The position numbers and the translations under genes are program-made. A stretch of 64,000 bases of DNA from Clostridia bacterium (GTDB lineage: Bacteria; Bacillota; Clostridia; Oscillospirales; Acutalibacteraceae), in NCBI GenBank assembly GCA_017407995.1, contig JAFQVM010000005.1:124001-188000 (forward strand), read 5' to 3'. This document shows positions 32,053-41,714 of this stretch, piece by piece. Positions within the stretch are counted from its first letter, which is position 1; each line of letters opens with the position of its first letter. The notes beneath the pieces are model-generated. The model was not told where the DNA came from. It worked only from the letters and a program-made list of their open reading frames with translations, and did not search any database.

Positions 32053-33321
32053 TCAAAAATTTTCCAACAGAAACTCTCTGACCTCACCTGCAAGGTAAAA
32101 TGAACCGCAGACAACTGTTGTTCCGCCCATGCTTTGAGCATAGCTTAGTGCTTCTTTGCACGCTTCAACAGGTGACGCAACAGCAACACAATTCTCGCAG
32201 TACTTTTGTGCCAGCTCACAGAGCTCCTGCGGTGGCAGACTGCGTGGATTATCGGGTGCTGTGACATACATTTTATCAAACAGCGGCGCTACAATGCGAA
32301 GATATGTCTCGCAGTCCTTGTCACCCATCAAAGCACAGACAGCTATACGTTTGCCTGTCACAAACTTTTCAGCAAACGCTTTGAGCGCCTCGGCACATCC
32401 CTCGTTATGTCCGCCGTCAAGTATAACCTTTCCGTTGCCGATGACTTCCATACGTGCAGGCATGACTGCACTCGCTATACCTTGTGCTATCTGCTCGTCT
32501 GAAATAGTCAGTCCGCACTTACGAAGAGCACATACCGCTGTAACTGCATTTTTAACCATGTGCGCTCCTGCAAACGGGATATGAAGATTCAACTTTCCAA
32601 AGACTACATCTGTACCGTTCAAAGTTTCGGCATTTATATCACAATCCGATAACTGCGGAACAACAAATCGGTTGTTATTTTTTTCGGCAGCATTTCGTAT
32701 AACTTTTTCTGCCTCAGGCTCCTGTTCGGGATACATCACCGTAATCCCGTCGGGCTTTATTATACCGCTCTTTTGAGCGGCAATTTCTTCTATTGTATCA
32801 CCGAGCACGGCTGTATGGTCCGTTGAAATTGATGTTATAACCGAGACAAGTGGTGTTTTAATTATATTCGTTGAATCAAGCAAACCGCCAAGACCCACTT
32901 CAAGAACAACTACATCACAGGCAATATTTTTAAAATATACAAACGCAGCAGCAGTTATGGTCTCAAACTCCGTCGGAACTATACCGTCTTTTTCAATCTC
33001 TTCGCAGGCACACTTCACTTGTTCAACTGTTTTTGCAAGGTCGTCAGGCGAAATCATTTCGCCGTCAACCTGTATGCGCTCACGAAAATCTATTACATAA
33101 GGCGATGTAAACAGTCCCGTTTTATACCCCGTGGCAGTAAGTGCCGAAGCTATCATTGTGCTCGTTGAACCCTTACCGTTCGTTCCCGCAACGTGGACAA
33201 AACGCAGGCTGTCCTGCGGGTTGCCCAAAGCAGTACAGAGCGCAGTTATGCGCTCCATACCGGGATTAATACCAAACTTTAACCGTGAGTGGATATATTC
33301 AATTGCCTCGGTTGAATTCAT
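32053..33321 (-). CDS. folC: Folylpolyglutamate synthase / dihydrofolate synthase
   Basis: The 422-residue Mur-ligase family enzyme has the P-loop VAGTNGKGSTSTMIASALTA, the VVLEVGLGGLLDSTNII stretch, TDHTAVLGDTIEEIAAQKSG and the C-terminal ILDGGHNEGCAEAL. It adds glutamate to folates using ATP, and often makes dihydrofolate from dihydropteroate. It is a single gene with its own terminator. The start at 33321 (MNSTEAIEY) is preferred because GAGG lies seven bases before it; an ATG six bases earlier is too close. The valS gene is not adjacent: an XRE regulator lies between, unlike the common valS-folC pairing. Confidence 0.93.
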   Translation of the reverse strand: MNSTEAIEYIHSRLKFGINPGMERITALCTALGNPQDSLRFVHVAGTNGKGSTSTMIASALTATGYKTGLFTSPYVIDFRERIQVDGEMISPDDLAKTVEQVKCACEEIEKDGIVPTEFETITAAAFVYFKNIACDVVVLEVGLGGLLDSTNIIKTPLVSVITSISTDHTAVLGDTIEEIAAQKSGIIKPDGITVMYPEQEPEAEKVIRNAAEKNNNRFVVPQLSDCDINAETLNGTDVVFGKLNLHIPFAGAHMVKNAVTAVCALRKCGLTISDEQIAQGIASAVMPARMEVIGNGKVILDGGHNEGCAEALKAFAEKFVTGKRIAVCALMGDKDCETYLRIVAPLFDKMYVTAPDNPRSLPPQELCELAQKYCENCVAVASPVEACKEALSYAQSMGGTTVVCGSFYLAGEVREFLLENF

Positions 33322-33352
33322 TTTCATTCCTCACAATCGGTCTTTTTACAGT

Positions 33353-34057
33353 TTATTCAGCTTCATTTTCTTTCTCAGGAGACTTACATTTTTTTGTATA
33401 GCTTTTTCTGAATTTTATAAAATAAGCCAGTACACTTATAACTATAAATGCACCTGAAACCACAAAATTCAAATACTGATCAACAAAGCAAAATAAAATT
33501 CCCACAATAACCATAGAAATAACTGCAAAACGAATCTTACGTATATAATTTTTAAAATTGTTTGCAACCTGATTCTTGTAGACAGAAACATTGTTGGTAG
33601 CTTTATTTAATGCTATTAAACTTACCACAGACGATACCACCAAAAGCACACCGCTAACCAAATATGCCAAGGCAAATGATTCTATATATGGAATAAGCAA
33701 CGCCGCCAATGCAGCAAGCACTTCAAGTCCGACAGAAATAATGAAGCTTGTATTAAGATGAGTCTTTTCTCTTTTTATTTTCTTTTCCTCGTCTATCGCA
33801 TCATCTACTTTGTCAGATATCACTATGTTTGAATTTCTTTCAATTGTGTTAAGCTCACCTCTGATAAGTTCATCACATGTTATCCCTAAGATATTTGCCA
33901 ATTCGGGCAACAAAGATAAATCAGGTGCGCTCTCATCACACTCCCAATGGCTTATTGTCTTGTTTGATACTCCAAGGCGATCTGCAAGCTGAAGCTGTGT
34001 CATACCCTTGGCTTTTCTCATTGTTGCAATAAATGCTCCCATTGTCTTTTTTTCCAT
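33353..34057 (-). CDS. XRE-family regulator with two or more C-terminal membrane helix pairs
   Basis: The 234-residue protein has an N-terminal helix-turn-helix (GAFIATMRKAKGMTQLQLAD, then VSNKTISHWECDESAPDLS) at residues about 5-65. A charged linker is followed by four hydrophobic helices from about 110 to 210 and a basic tail. It is the same general design as the larger regulator at 12823-14088 but shorter and without an acidic tail. GGAGGAC precedes the ATG. A 12-base direct repeat lies 24-53 bases upstream and may be its operator. Its regulon is unknown. Confidence 0.8.
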   Translation of the reverse strand: MEKKTMGAFIATMRKAKGMTQLQLADRLGVSNKTISHWECDESAPDLSLLPELANILGITCDELIRGELNTIERNSNIVISDKVDDAIDEEKKIKREKTHLNTSFIISVGLEVLAALAALLIPYIESFALAYLVSGVLLVVSSVVSLIALNKATNNVSVYKNQVANNFKNYIRKIRFAVISMVIVGILFCFVDQYLNFVVSGAFIVISVLAYFIKFRKSYTKKCKSPEKENEAE

Positions 34058-34080
34058 TACAATAGTCCTCCTTTTTCGTG

Positions 34081-34110
34081 GGTTTAACCTCGCCGCGTGG
34101 TTTATCCTCG
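34081..34110. promoter_or_regulatory. Direct repeat upstream of the small XRE regulator
   Basis: GGTTTAACCTCG (34081-34092) and GGTTTATCCTCG (34099-34110) differ at one base and are 18 bases apart. Their position just upstream of a DNA-binding protein gene suggests an autoregulatory operator. Confidence 0.5.
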
Positions 34111-34236
34111 ACTAAAGTCTATCGTTAAACGGGGTGAGAATTACACCCTAGAGAGTGTCAAAAAGTCTCAAATATTGAGAATTTGCTTTTTTAGTGCTTT
34201 AAAAGCATCAAAAACTCTCAGAAACTGTCTTTATCA

Positions 34237-34268
34237 AAAACGGACGGGATTTTGCGCCCGTCCGTTTT
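34237..34268 (-). terminator. Terminator of valS
   Basis: CGGACGGG and CCCGTCCG around eight bases, followed on the minus strand by TTTTTG. Confidence 0.87.
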
Positions 34269-34302
34269 CTAAAAAACTGAGAATTAACGTAAATAAATCT
34301 TA

Positions 34303-36924
34303 TTAACCCAGCTTTGCAAGGCTGTCGTTAAGCATCGCAATCTTTTCGTTAAGCTTGCGTGCAACCTCACGCTGTGCCTCTACAACTGCGGCAGGTGCCT
34401 TTGATGTGAAGTTCTCGTTAGAGAGCTTTGCATTGACACCGTCAAGCTGTTTTTGTGCATTGGCAAGTTCCTTATTAAGTCTTGCACGCTCAGCCTCAAA
34501 GTCCACAAGGTCACCCATGGGAATATAGAGCTTAGCAGCATCTGTAACAATGCAAACTGCTCCGTCAACCTCTATATCCGTGCCAACCTCAACCTCCGAA
34601 GCGCCTGCAAGCTTCTGCATTATCTCACCTGAAAGCTCAAAGGTTGCTGTATAAGGTGTGCTGATATATATCTTAGCTCTCTTCGAGTGAGGAACATTCA
34701 TCTCTGCACGACGGTTTCTGACAGCCCTGACAGCCTGCATTATCATCTCCATCTGCGTCTCCTCGTCAGAGAAAGACAGAGCATCGTCATAAACAGGCCA
34801 TGCTGAAACCATGATGCTCTCACCGCTGTGAGGCAGGGTCTGCCAAATTTCCTCAGTCACGAACGGCATAAACGGATGAAGAAGCTTAAGAACATTTGAC
34901 ATTACATAAATGAGTACCTGTTTTGCTCCCTGTGCTGCCTCGCCGCCCTTCTGAAGACGAATCTTTGCAAGCTCGATATACCAATCGCAGAATACATCCC
35001 AGATAAAGTCATAGACTTTCTGCGCTGCTATACCAAGTTCAAATTTTTCAAGATTATCTGTAACCTCTTTAACAAGGTCATTATAAATGCTCAGAACCCA
35101 CTTATCCTCAAGCGACAGTGCTTCAGGCAGAACAGCCTGTTCTGTACCGTCAAGGTTCATCAATATAAAGCGAGCTGCATTCCAAAGCTTATTCGCAAAG
35201 TTACGGCTTGCCTCAACCTTTTTATCCGAATAACGCATATCGTTTCCGGGACTGTTGCCGTTTGCAAGAGTAAATCTAAGTGCATCAGCGCCGTACTGGT
35301 CGATAACCTCAAGCGGGTCAATACCGTTACCCAGGGACTTGGACATCTTTCTGCCCTGCTCGTCACGTACGAGACCGTGGATAAGAACTGTATCAAAAGG
35401 TACCTCGCCTGTCTGCTCGATACCCGAGAACATCATTCTCATAACCCAGAACGGGATAATATCGTAGCCGGTTACAAGAGTGCTTGTCGGATAATAACGC
35501 TTGAAGTCCTCTGCCTCAACATCAGGCCAACCGAGTGTTGAGAAGGGCCAAAGTGCCGACGAGAACCAAGTATCAAGAGTATCGGGGTCCTGCTCAAGAT
35601 TTGTACTGCCGCACTTGCAACACTTATCAGGTGCTGTTCTTGCAACGGTTATCTCGCCGCAGTCAGCACAGTACCATGCGGGAATTCTGTGTCCCCACCA
35701 GAGCTGGCGGGAAATACACCAGTCACGGATATTCTCAAGCCAATGGAAATAAACCTTTTCAAAACGTTTGGGAACAAAGGTCGTTTCATCGTTCTTAACA
35801 GCATCAATAGCCGGACCTGCAAGAGGCTTCATCTTTACAAACCACTGCTTTGATACTCGAGGCTCGACAGTTGTTGAGCAGCGGTAGCAAGTACCGACGT
35901 TATGGCTATAGTCTTCAATCTTGACAAGAGCACCCTCTGCCTCAAGGTCTTTGACAATCGCTTTTCTTGCCTCATATCTGTCCATACCAGCATACTTCGG
36001 ATAAGCCTCTGTAATCTTAGCATCATCGGTAAGAACGTTAATAACAGGAAGGTTGTGACGCAGACCGACCTCAAAGTCATTGGGGTCATGAGCAGGAGTA
36101 ATTTTAACAACACCTGTTCCAAAGTCTATCTCAACATAGTCGTCCGCAACAACGGGAATCTCACGGTGAACTATCGGAAGAATCAATGTTTTTCCGATTA
36201 TATCTTTATATCTCTCATCATTGGGGTTAACCGCAACAGCTGTATCGCCCAAAAGAGTCTCAGGTCTGGTTGTTGCAAGTTCAAGATAACCACTGCCATC
36301 CTTGAACGGATAGCGCAGATGCCAAAAGTGGCCTGCCTGGTCCTCATACTCAACCTCTGCATCGGAAATGGATGTAAGGCAGTTAGGACACCAGTTAATT
36401 ATACGCTCGCCTCTGTATATAAGTCCCTTTTCATAAAGACGGCAGAAAACCTCATTGACAGCCTTATTGCAACCCTCATCAAGAGTGAAGCGCTCACGCT
36501 CCCAGTCACAGGAAGAGCCCATCTTCTTAAGCTGCTCAATAATTCTGCCACCAAACTTCTCTTTCCATGCCCATGCACGTTCAAGAAAAGCTTCACGGCC
36601 GATATCGTCCTTTGTGACACCTTCTTTTGCCATTGCCTCAACTATCTTGGCCTCAGTAGCAATAGAAGCATGGTCCGTTCCCGGCAGCCAAAGAGTATCA
36701 TAACCCTGCATACGGCGGAAACGAATGAGGATATCCTGAAGTGTATTGTCAAGAGCGTGACCCATGTGAAGTTGGCCTGTAATGTTCGGAGGAGGAATAA
36801 CTATCGTATACGGCTTCTTCTCCGGGTCGGGTACGGCATGAAAATAATTGCCGTCAAGCCAGAATTTATAAGTTCTGTCCTCTACTTCTTTTGGGTCATA
36901 CTGCTTTGCAAGTTCCTTTGCCAT
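34303..36924 (-). CDS. valS: Valyl-tRNA synthetase
   Basis: The 873-residue class I synthetase has the HIGH-type motif [18 protein letters not shown] near residue 45, a CP1 editing domain with [17 protein letters not shown], zinc-like CADCG...CCKCG cysteines, and the KMSKS motif [19 protein letters not shown]-terminal coiled coil (residues about 800-873) is typical of bacterial ValRS. It charges tRNA-Val and edits threonine. The start at 36924 ([12 protein letters not shown]) is chosen on family N-termini; its GGAG lies 14 bases upstream, which is somewhat long. The leader can form competing hairpins that cover that GGAG. No T-box sequence was found. Confidence 0.96.
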   Translation of the reverse strand: MAKELAKQYDPKEVEDRTYKFWLDGNYFHAVPDPEKKPYTIVIPPPNITGQLHMGHALDNTLQDILIRFRRMQGYDTLWLPGTDHASIATEAKIVEAMAKEGVTKDDIGREAFLERAWAWKEKFGGRIIEQLKKMGSSCDWERERFTLDEGCNKAVNEVFCRLYEKGLIYRGERIINWCPNCLTSISDAEVEYEDQAGHFWHLRYPFKDGSGYLELATTRPETLLGDTAVAVNPNDERYKDIIGKTLILPIVHREIPVVADDYVEIDFGTGVVKITPAHDPNDFEVGLRHNLPVINVLTDDAKITEAYPKYAGMDRYEARKAIVKDLEAEGALVKIEDYSHNVGTCYRCSTTVEPRVSKQWFVKMKPLAGPAIDAVKNDETTFVPKRFEKVYFHWLENIRDWCISRQLWWGHRIPAWYCADCGEITVARTAPDKCCKCGSTNLEQDPDTLDTWFSSALWPFSTLGWPDVEAEDFKRYYPTSTLVTGYDIIPFWVMRMMFSGIEQTGEVPFDTVLIHGLVRDEQGRKMSKSLGNGIDPLEVIDQYGADALRFTLANGNSPGNDMRYSDKKVEASRNFANKLWNAARFILMNLDGTEQAVLPEALSLEDKWVLSIYNDLVKEVTDNLEKFELGIAAQKVYDFIWDVFCDWYIELAKIRLQKGGEAAQGAKQVLIYVMSNVLKLLHPFMPFVTEEIWQTLPHSGESIMVSAWPVYDDALSFSDEETQMEMIMQAVRAVRNRRAEMNVPHSKRAKIYISTPYTATFELSGEIMQKLAGASEVEVGTDIEVDGAVCIVTDAAKLYIPMGDLVDFEAERARLNKELANAQKQLDGVNAKLSNENFTSKAPAAVVEAQREVARKLNEKIAMLNDSLAKLG

Positions 36925-36938
36925 AACATATTCCATTT

Positions 36939-36990
36939 CTCCGGCGAATAAGATTTTACATAAACGCATTTTGCTCCACGCCGGAGGAGC
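36939..36990 (-). promoter_or_regulatory. valS leader with two mutually exclusive hairpins
   Basis: On the minus strand CTCCGGCG (36979-36986) is perfectly complementary to CGCCGGAG (36939-36946), which holds the likely ribosome site of valS. The upstream piece can instead pair locally, GCTCC with GGAGC (36973-36990). One fold would block translation and the other would free it. Confidence 0.5.
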
Positions 36991-37020
36991 CGCGTTAAAA
37001 TCACTTCATAATTACCTTAT

Positions 37021-37049
37021 ATTATCACATCAGCACGCCTTTTTGTCAA
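37021..37049 (-). promoter_or_regulatory. Promoter of valS
   Basis: On the minus strand a perfect TTGACA, 17 bases and GATAAT. The predicted transcript carries about 90 bases of leader before the ATG. Confidence 0.7.
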
Positions 37050-37108
37050 GTGAGTTTTGTTGTGTTTTAACCTTAAAGAGAATTATTTTGTTGTATAGGA
37101 GCCATGCA

Positions 37109-38632
37109 ATGAAAAATACCAGAAGACTGTTAATAAACACCTTGATTCTGACAGCTACCGCATTCCTGATGCGAACGATAGGTGTGTCATTTAACATCTA
37201 TCTTACAAATAAAATAGGTGCTTCAGGCATAGGTCTGTTTTCACTCGTCACAACCGTCTACACAATGGCCGTCACCTTTTCCACCGCAGGGTTAAAGCTT
37301 GCCTCAACTCGTCTGGTTGTCGAGGATAACGGACGTGGTTTAGGGAACTCTGCCAAAATTATGCGCATGTGCATACTGTATGGCTTATTTGTCGGCATAG
37401 CAATGGCTTGCGTACTCGCTGCAGGTGCTAATATTATCGCAGAATACTGGCTCAACGATATGCGAACTGTCTCTGCTCTACGGATATTGGCTCTCAGTCT
37501 GCCGTTTGTTGCGATGTCCTCGGCATTAAGCGGATATTTTACCGCTGAACGCACAATTTCAAAATATGCAGTTGTTCAGGTTATCGAACAGATAACAAAA
37601 ATCTCTGTCGTTGTACTCACCTTATCATCACAGCTAAGCAAAGGTCTTGAGTTCGCCTGCGATGCTATAGTTGCAGGTATGACAGCTTCTGAGGCGGTCT
37701 CTTTTTCGTGCTCCTTTATACTTTTCAAGCTCACTAAAAAAGAAAGACGGCTCCCTGTCCGAGAACAGAAAGCCGATGTTAAAGAAATGCTGCGAATCGC
37801 CCTGCCCGATGCCGCAGGCTCATGCGCCCGCTCGGTGCTTTTAACCATAGAGCATCTTCTTATCCCTGTGGGATTCAGAAAGTCAGGCCAATCAAGCGAC
37901 AGTGCTATGGCCGTCTACGGCACAATTCATGGCATGGCTCTGCCGATAATCCTATATCCCGCTGCTATTCTGACCTCGCTGTCAAGTATGTTAGTGCCTG
38001 AATTTGCCGAATGCAGTGCACAGAATAACAAAGAAAGAATAGAAAGCATGGCGGCAAGAGTAATAAAAATCACCATGCTGTTTTCATTAGGAACAGCAGG
38101 TGTTATGTATGTTTTTGCAGATGAACTTTCAATGTGCATATACAACAACTTAGACTCGGCTATGTACTTGCGTGTGCTTGCACCGCTGCTGCCGATAATG
38201 TATATGGACACGACAGTAGACGGTATACTCAAAGGCCTTGACCAGCAAGTTTACTCCATGCGCTACAACATAATCGACTCAGCGTTATGTGTTGTTTTGG
38301 TATACATACTCATACCGAAATACTCAGTTACGGGATACATAGTTATCCTGTTTGTCAGCGAGCTGATAAACTTCTATCTGAGCCTGCGCAGGCTTATAAA
38401 AGTATGCAAACTTGATATCGATTTAATAAACGGTCTGCTCAAACCCGCAATCTGCATACTTGCCTCTTTTTTCCTGGTGAGAGTTATAGCATCAGGTGCA
38501 ATCGACGGAAAACTGATTCTCACAGCGGTAATCACGTTTGTATGTGCCGTTTATATACTTCTGTTAACTTTGACGGGCAGCGTATCAGGCTCTGATATGC
38601 GATGGTTTAAATCTATTTTTTCAAAACATTAA
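37109..38632 (+). CDS. SpoVB-type polysaccharide/lipid flippase (MOP superfamily)
   Basis: The 507-residue protein has about fourteen transmembrane helices and the SpoVB/MurJ-like N-terminus (LLINTLILTATAFLMRTIG, then YLTNKIGASGIGLFSLVTT). Central stretches such as ALPDAAGSCARSVLLTIEHL and LKGLDQQVYSMRYN match SpoVB proteins of sporulating Clostridia. These flip lipid-linked wall precursors and are needed for spore cortex in some species. AGGAG precedes the ATG at 37109, and the longer upstream frame is rejected because it overlaps valS control DNA. The divergent valS and this gene share about 180 bases. Confidence 0.85.
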   Translation: MKNTRRLLINTLILTATAFLMRTIGVSFNIYLTNKIGASGIGLFSLVTTVYTMAVTFSTAGLKLASTRLVVEDNGRGLGNSAKIMRMCILYGLFVGIAMACVLAAGANIIAEYWLNDMRTVSALRILALSLPFVAMSSALSGYFTAERTISKYAVVQVIEQITKISVVVLTLSSQLSKGLEFACDAIVAGMTASEAVSFSCSFILFKLTKKERRLPVREQKADVKEMLRIALPDAAGSCARSVLLTIEHLLIPVGFRKSGQSSDSAMAVYGTIHGMALPIILYPAAILTSLSSMLVPEFAECSAQNNKERIESMAARVIKITMLFSLGTAGVMYVFADELSMCIYNNLDSAMYLRVLAPLLPIMYMDTTVDGILKGLDQQVYSMRYNIIDSALCVVLVYILIPKYSVTGYIVILFVSELINFYLSLRRLIKVCKLDIDLINGLLKPAICILASFFLVRVIASGAIDGKLILTAVITFVCAVYILLLTLTGSVSGSDMRWFKSIFSKH

Positions 38633-38669
38633 GTTTTATCTTGTTAGAAATCTAATGTTATGATATTAT

Positions 38670-39299
38670 TTATTTAAGATTTACACCCTTAGGATATATA
38701 ACTATCAAAGTACCGTTTTCAACGGATATTTCACTGCAAACACCGCAGAATTCGTTGCTGACACCCAGAGAAAAAGTGTTTTTCAAATCATAATCTCTAA
38801 GCTCATATTTCAGACCTTTAAGATTAACTCCTGTTGACACATCGGTGTGAGAAAAAACAGACACATAACCGCAAGCTTTCTCATCGAAACATATTTTTGA
38901 GTTTGTCACTGCTGTGAACATTGTATCTCCACCGTCTATCACAGCTGCTGCGCCCGACTGCGAAAGCTTTGCGATAAGCTGTAAATTAGCGATAGTATGG
39001 TCTACCCTGCCGCCTGTGGCTCCGTAAAGAGCAAAACTTGAAAATCCACGGCGCAGACCCTCTTGTGCGGCAGCACCCATATCAGTATCGTCTTTTTCTT
39101 TCGGCAGCAAAACTATATTCTCGCCATTCGGTATACTGCCCAAAGAATCGAAATCGCCTATAACCATATCAGGCTTGATATTAAGCTCTTTTAAATACCG
39201 ATAACCGCCGTCCGCAGCGATTATGAAATCTCCCTCTTTCACAGAAATCCCGTGAAAATCGCCTGCTCCGACTATATGACAAACAGGTTTTTTCCCCAT
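38670..39299 (-). CDS. Thiamine pyrophosphokinase
   Basis: The 209-residue protein has the thiamine pyrophosphokinase signature: AADGGYRYLKELNIKPDMVIGDFDSLG near residues 28-55 (short pieces ADGGYRYL and GDFDSLG), KEKDDTDMGAA and ALYGATGGRVDHTIANL. It makes thiamine diphosphate from thiamine and ATP. The C-terminal half is the beta-sandwich thiamine-binding domain. GGTGGTGAAAG precedes the ATG. It is a single gene between the flippase and the sugar oxidoreductase. Confidence 0.92.
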   Translation of the reverse strand: MGKKPVCHIVGAGDFHGISVKEGDFIIAADGGYRYLKELNIKPDMVIGDFDSLGSIPNGENIVLLPKEKDDTDMGAAAQEGLRRGFSSFALYGATGGRVDHTIANLQLIAKLSQSGAAAVIDGGDTMFTAVTNSKICFDEKACGYVSVFSHTDVSTGVNLKGLKYELRDYDLKNTFSLGVSNEFCGVCSEISVENGTLIVIYPKGVNLK

Positions 39300-39384
39300 A
39301 CTTTCACCACCTAAACTTACTTTTGTATATTATATCCCAGCAGCGGATATTTTTCAATCAGTTTAAATAAAAGGAATGATGTAA

Positions 39385-40350
39385 ATGAAAAACATTGCTC
39401 TTGTAGGAACATGGCACGTCCATTTTGAGGGTTATGCTAACACGATAGCGCAGGATGAGCGTTGCCGCATAACAGCTCTGTGGGACCCCGATGAAACCGC
39501 AGGAAAAGCAGCCGCTGAAAAATACGGCTGCGATTTTGAGCCCGATTACGACAAGCTGCTCGCACGGCAGGACGTAGACGCAATATCTGTTTGCACACAA
39601 ACTAATCTGCATCCTGAAATTATTATGAAAGCCGCAAAAGCAGGCAAACACATATTCACAGAAAAAGTTCTCTGTTTTGACACAAAAACCGCCTCAGAGC
39701 TTGCTGAAGCTATAAAGAATGCAGGAATTGAATTCTGCATCTCATTTGTCTGGCGTGCCAGAGGCGACTTTTTGTGGATTAAGAAAGTGATTGATGAAGG
39801 CTTGCTCGGCGAGCTTACATACTGCAGAATGCGTAACGCTCACAACGGAGCCATCGCAGGCTGGCTTCCCGAAACTTTTTACGATGCCGAAAGCTGCGGC
39901 GGCGGTGCAATGATGGACCTCGGCGCACATCCGATGTACTTGCTTAACTGGTTTATGGGCAAGCCCAAGGCTGTCTCATCAACTTTTACCAACTATATGG
40001 TAAACTCCGTTGAAGACAACGCTGTATCGGTTATCGAATACGAAAACGGCGCAATAGGCATCAGCGAAACAGGATTTGTCGCAGTTCACAATCCGTTTTC
40101 TCTCGAAATCTGCGGTTCTAAAGGAAGTCTGTTTGCAGGCGGTCCAGACGACACCGTTAAATACAACGTCGGTGACGGTTGGGTTACACCCGAAATTCCC
40201 GACGGAGTAAAAAGCCCGCTATGCGCTTGGATAGATGCCATAAACGGCGGTGAGAGTGTACCGTACACAATAGACGATGCAGTAGCACTCACGCAGACTA
40301 TGGAAGCCGCATATGTTGCACACAAAGAGAATAAAAAAATTACACTTTAA
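39385..40350 (+). CDS. Gfo/Idh/MocA family NAD(P)-dependent oxidoreductase
   Basis: The 321-residue protein has a Rossmann domain (IALVGTWHVHFEGYA with a GxxHxxxY variant), then AISVCTQTNLHPEIIMKAAKAGKHIFTEK and the C-terminal alpha/beta domain with CGGGAMMDLGAHPMYLLNWFMG. The EKP motif common in the family is EKV here. It probably oxidises or reduces a sugar, inositol or sugar acid. It converges on the GH27/GH29 operon, consistent with a role in processing released monosaccharides, but the substrate is unknown. AAGGAATGATG precedes the ATG. Confidence 0.86.
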   Translation: MKNIALVGTWHVHFEGYANTIAQDERCRITALWDPDETAGKAAAEKYGCDFEPDYDKLLARQDVDAISVCTQTNLHPEIIMKAAKAGKHIFTEKVLCFDTKTASELAEAIKNAGIEFCISFVWRARGDFLWIKKVIDEGLLGELTYCRMRNAHNGAIAGWLPETFYDAESCGGGAMMDLGAHPMYLLNWFMGKPKAVSSTFTNYMVNSVEDNAVSVIEYENGAIGISETGFVAVHNPFSLEICGSKGSLFAGGPDDTVKYNVGDGWVTPEIPDGVKSPLCAWIDAINGGESVPYTIDDAVALTQTMEAAYVAHKENKKITL

Positions 40351-40365
40351 TTAATTCATATATTA

Positions 40366-40400
40366 AAGAAGGCTGACGGATTCGTCAGCCTTCTTCTTTT
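40366..40400. terminator. Bidirectional terminator
   Basis: AAGAAGGCTGACG and CGTCAGCCTTCTT around GATT, followed by CTTTTTT; it lies between convergent genes. Confidence 0.88.
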
Positions 40401-41699
40401 TTATTTTATCTTATAAAGTTTTGCGCCGTGAGGCTCGATGTTTACTTTAAATTCATCTGCGGCTGTAAAGCTCTCTCCGCCCCAAAGTTCGTAAAGGTCA
40501 TATACTTTACCAGGCATTAAAATTTCTGTTAAATCGAACTTCAGCTCACGTTCTTCGTCCGCAGTATTAAACAGAGCAAGGTATTTGCAGTCTTTTCCCT
40601 GCGACACCCATGCTATGTCGCCGCCGTTCTCCGTTTCTTTTCTGTAAAGCTCATGAGCTTTACACGAGTTCTTGTGCATATCAAGAACCGCCTTGTTTGT
40701 CATAAGCGAAAGAGTGAACTCATCGTTGTCACGCATCTCACCGCCCATGATGAGAGGTGAACGGAATATACTCCAGAGAGTCATCATTGTTACCTGTTCA
40801 GGTTTTGTAAACCTTGTGTATCTGCCACGCTTACCGTCATGCTCTTCATAGAGAGCGATTTTTCCGATTGGAAGCATATCGCAATCAGGCCAAGAACACT
40901 CAGCTACATGCTCCTGCCACGTGTTGCAACGCCAGAACATATCATAAAGCAAGTCCCACTGGTCCCAAAAATCGTCCGTTATACGCCACATATCAGCGTG
41001 AGCCTTCAGATGCTCTGCCTCGGCTACGGGTGCAGGACCGGGTGAAAGGCTGAAAACCATATCACGACCGCAGTTATTCATTGCGTTTCGCATAAGCTCT
41101 ATCTCTTCACGGGCTGAATACGGGTCGTTGGGTTTAAACTTTGTGTCAGCAATATCGTCGCATTTGATGAAGTCTACTCCCCAGGATGCGTACAGCTCAA
41201 AAATAGAATTATAATACTCTTGCGCACCCTCCTTGTGTGGGTCAACACCGTACATATCTGTGTTCCACGGACAGACGGAAAACTGCTGTGCTATATCACG
41301 TGCTGTTTTATCCGTGCCGAGAATCTTTGTGTTGCGATGTACAGCTTGGCGGGGTATGCCTCTCATTATATGTATGCCAAATTTGAGTCCGAGCGAATGG
41401 CAGTAATCTGCAATCGCCTTGAAGCCGTTGCCGTCCGCTGCACTCGGAAATCGGTTGACTGCCGGAATAAGACGTGAATACTCATCCATTTCAAGCTCTG
41501 TAAAGTTGTGATATGCGGTAGACTCCGCCTTCGGTTCAGACCACTGAATATCGCAGACGATATACTCCCACCCGAACTCTTTCAAGTACTTAGCCATATA
41601 ATCTGCATTGCCTTTGAGCTGTTCCTCGTTAACAGAAGCTCCGTAGCAATCCCAACTGTTCCAGCCCATCGGAGGCTGCGTAACCTTCATTCTTTTCAA
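40401..41699 (-). CDS. Alpha-galactosidase, GH27 family
   Basis: The 432-residue clan GH-D glycosidase begins PPMGWNSWDCYGASVNE, the GH27 hallmark. The nucleophile Asp is in VDFIKCDDIAD and the acid/base Asp in WRITDDFWDQWDLL. The C-terminal beta-sandwich domain covers about residues 330-432. No signal peptide is present, so it acts in the cytoplasm on imported oligosaccharides. Translation probably starts at a TTG (41697-41699) behind GGAGGG. It follows the fucosidase by 15 bases in a two-gene operon, suggesting joint removal of galactose and fucose from host or plant glycans. Confidence 0.9.
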   Translation of the reverse strand: MKRMKVTQPPMGWNSWDCYGASVNEEQLKGNADYMAKYLKEFGWEYIVCDIQWSEPKAESTAYHNFTELEMDEYSRLIPAVNRFPSAADGNGFKAIADYCHSLGLKFGIHIMRGIPRQAVHRNTKILGTDKTARDIAQQFSVCPWNTDMYGVDPHKEGAQEYYNSIFELYASWGVDFIKCDDIADTKFKPNDPYSAREEIELMRNAMNNCGRDMVFSLSPGPAPVAEAEHLKAHADMWRITDDFWDQWDLLYDMFWRCNTWQEHVAECSWPDCDMLPIGKIALYEEHDGKRGRYTRFTKPEQVTMMTLWSIFRSPLIMGGEMRDNDEFTLSLMTNKAVLDMHKNSCKAHELYRKETENGGDIAWVSQGKDCKYLALFNTADEERELKFDLTEILMPGKVYDLYELWGGESFTAADEFKVNIEPHGAKLYKIK

Positions 41700-41714
41700 A
41701 GATTTACCCTCCTG

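Noticed and set aside
35902..36951. Long plus-strand reading frame (349 codons) antisense to valS
   Set aside because: It lies entirely within the strongly conserved valS gene in a different frame, has no ribosome site and shows no domain.
36970..37110. T-box riboswitch ahead of valS
   Set aside because: No GGTGGNACCGCG-like T-box sequence or specifier stem was found; only short competing hairpins are visible.
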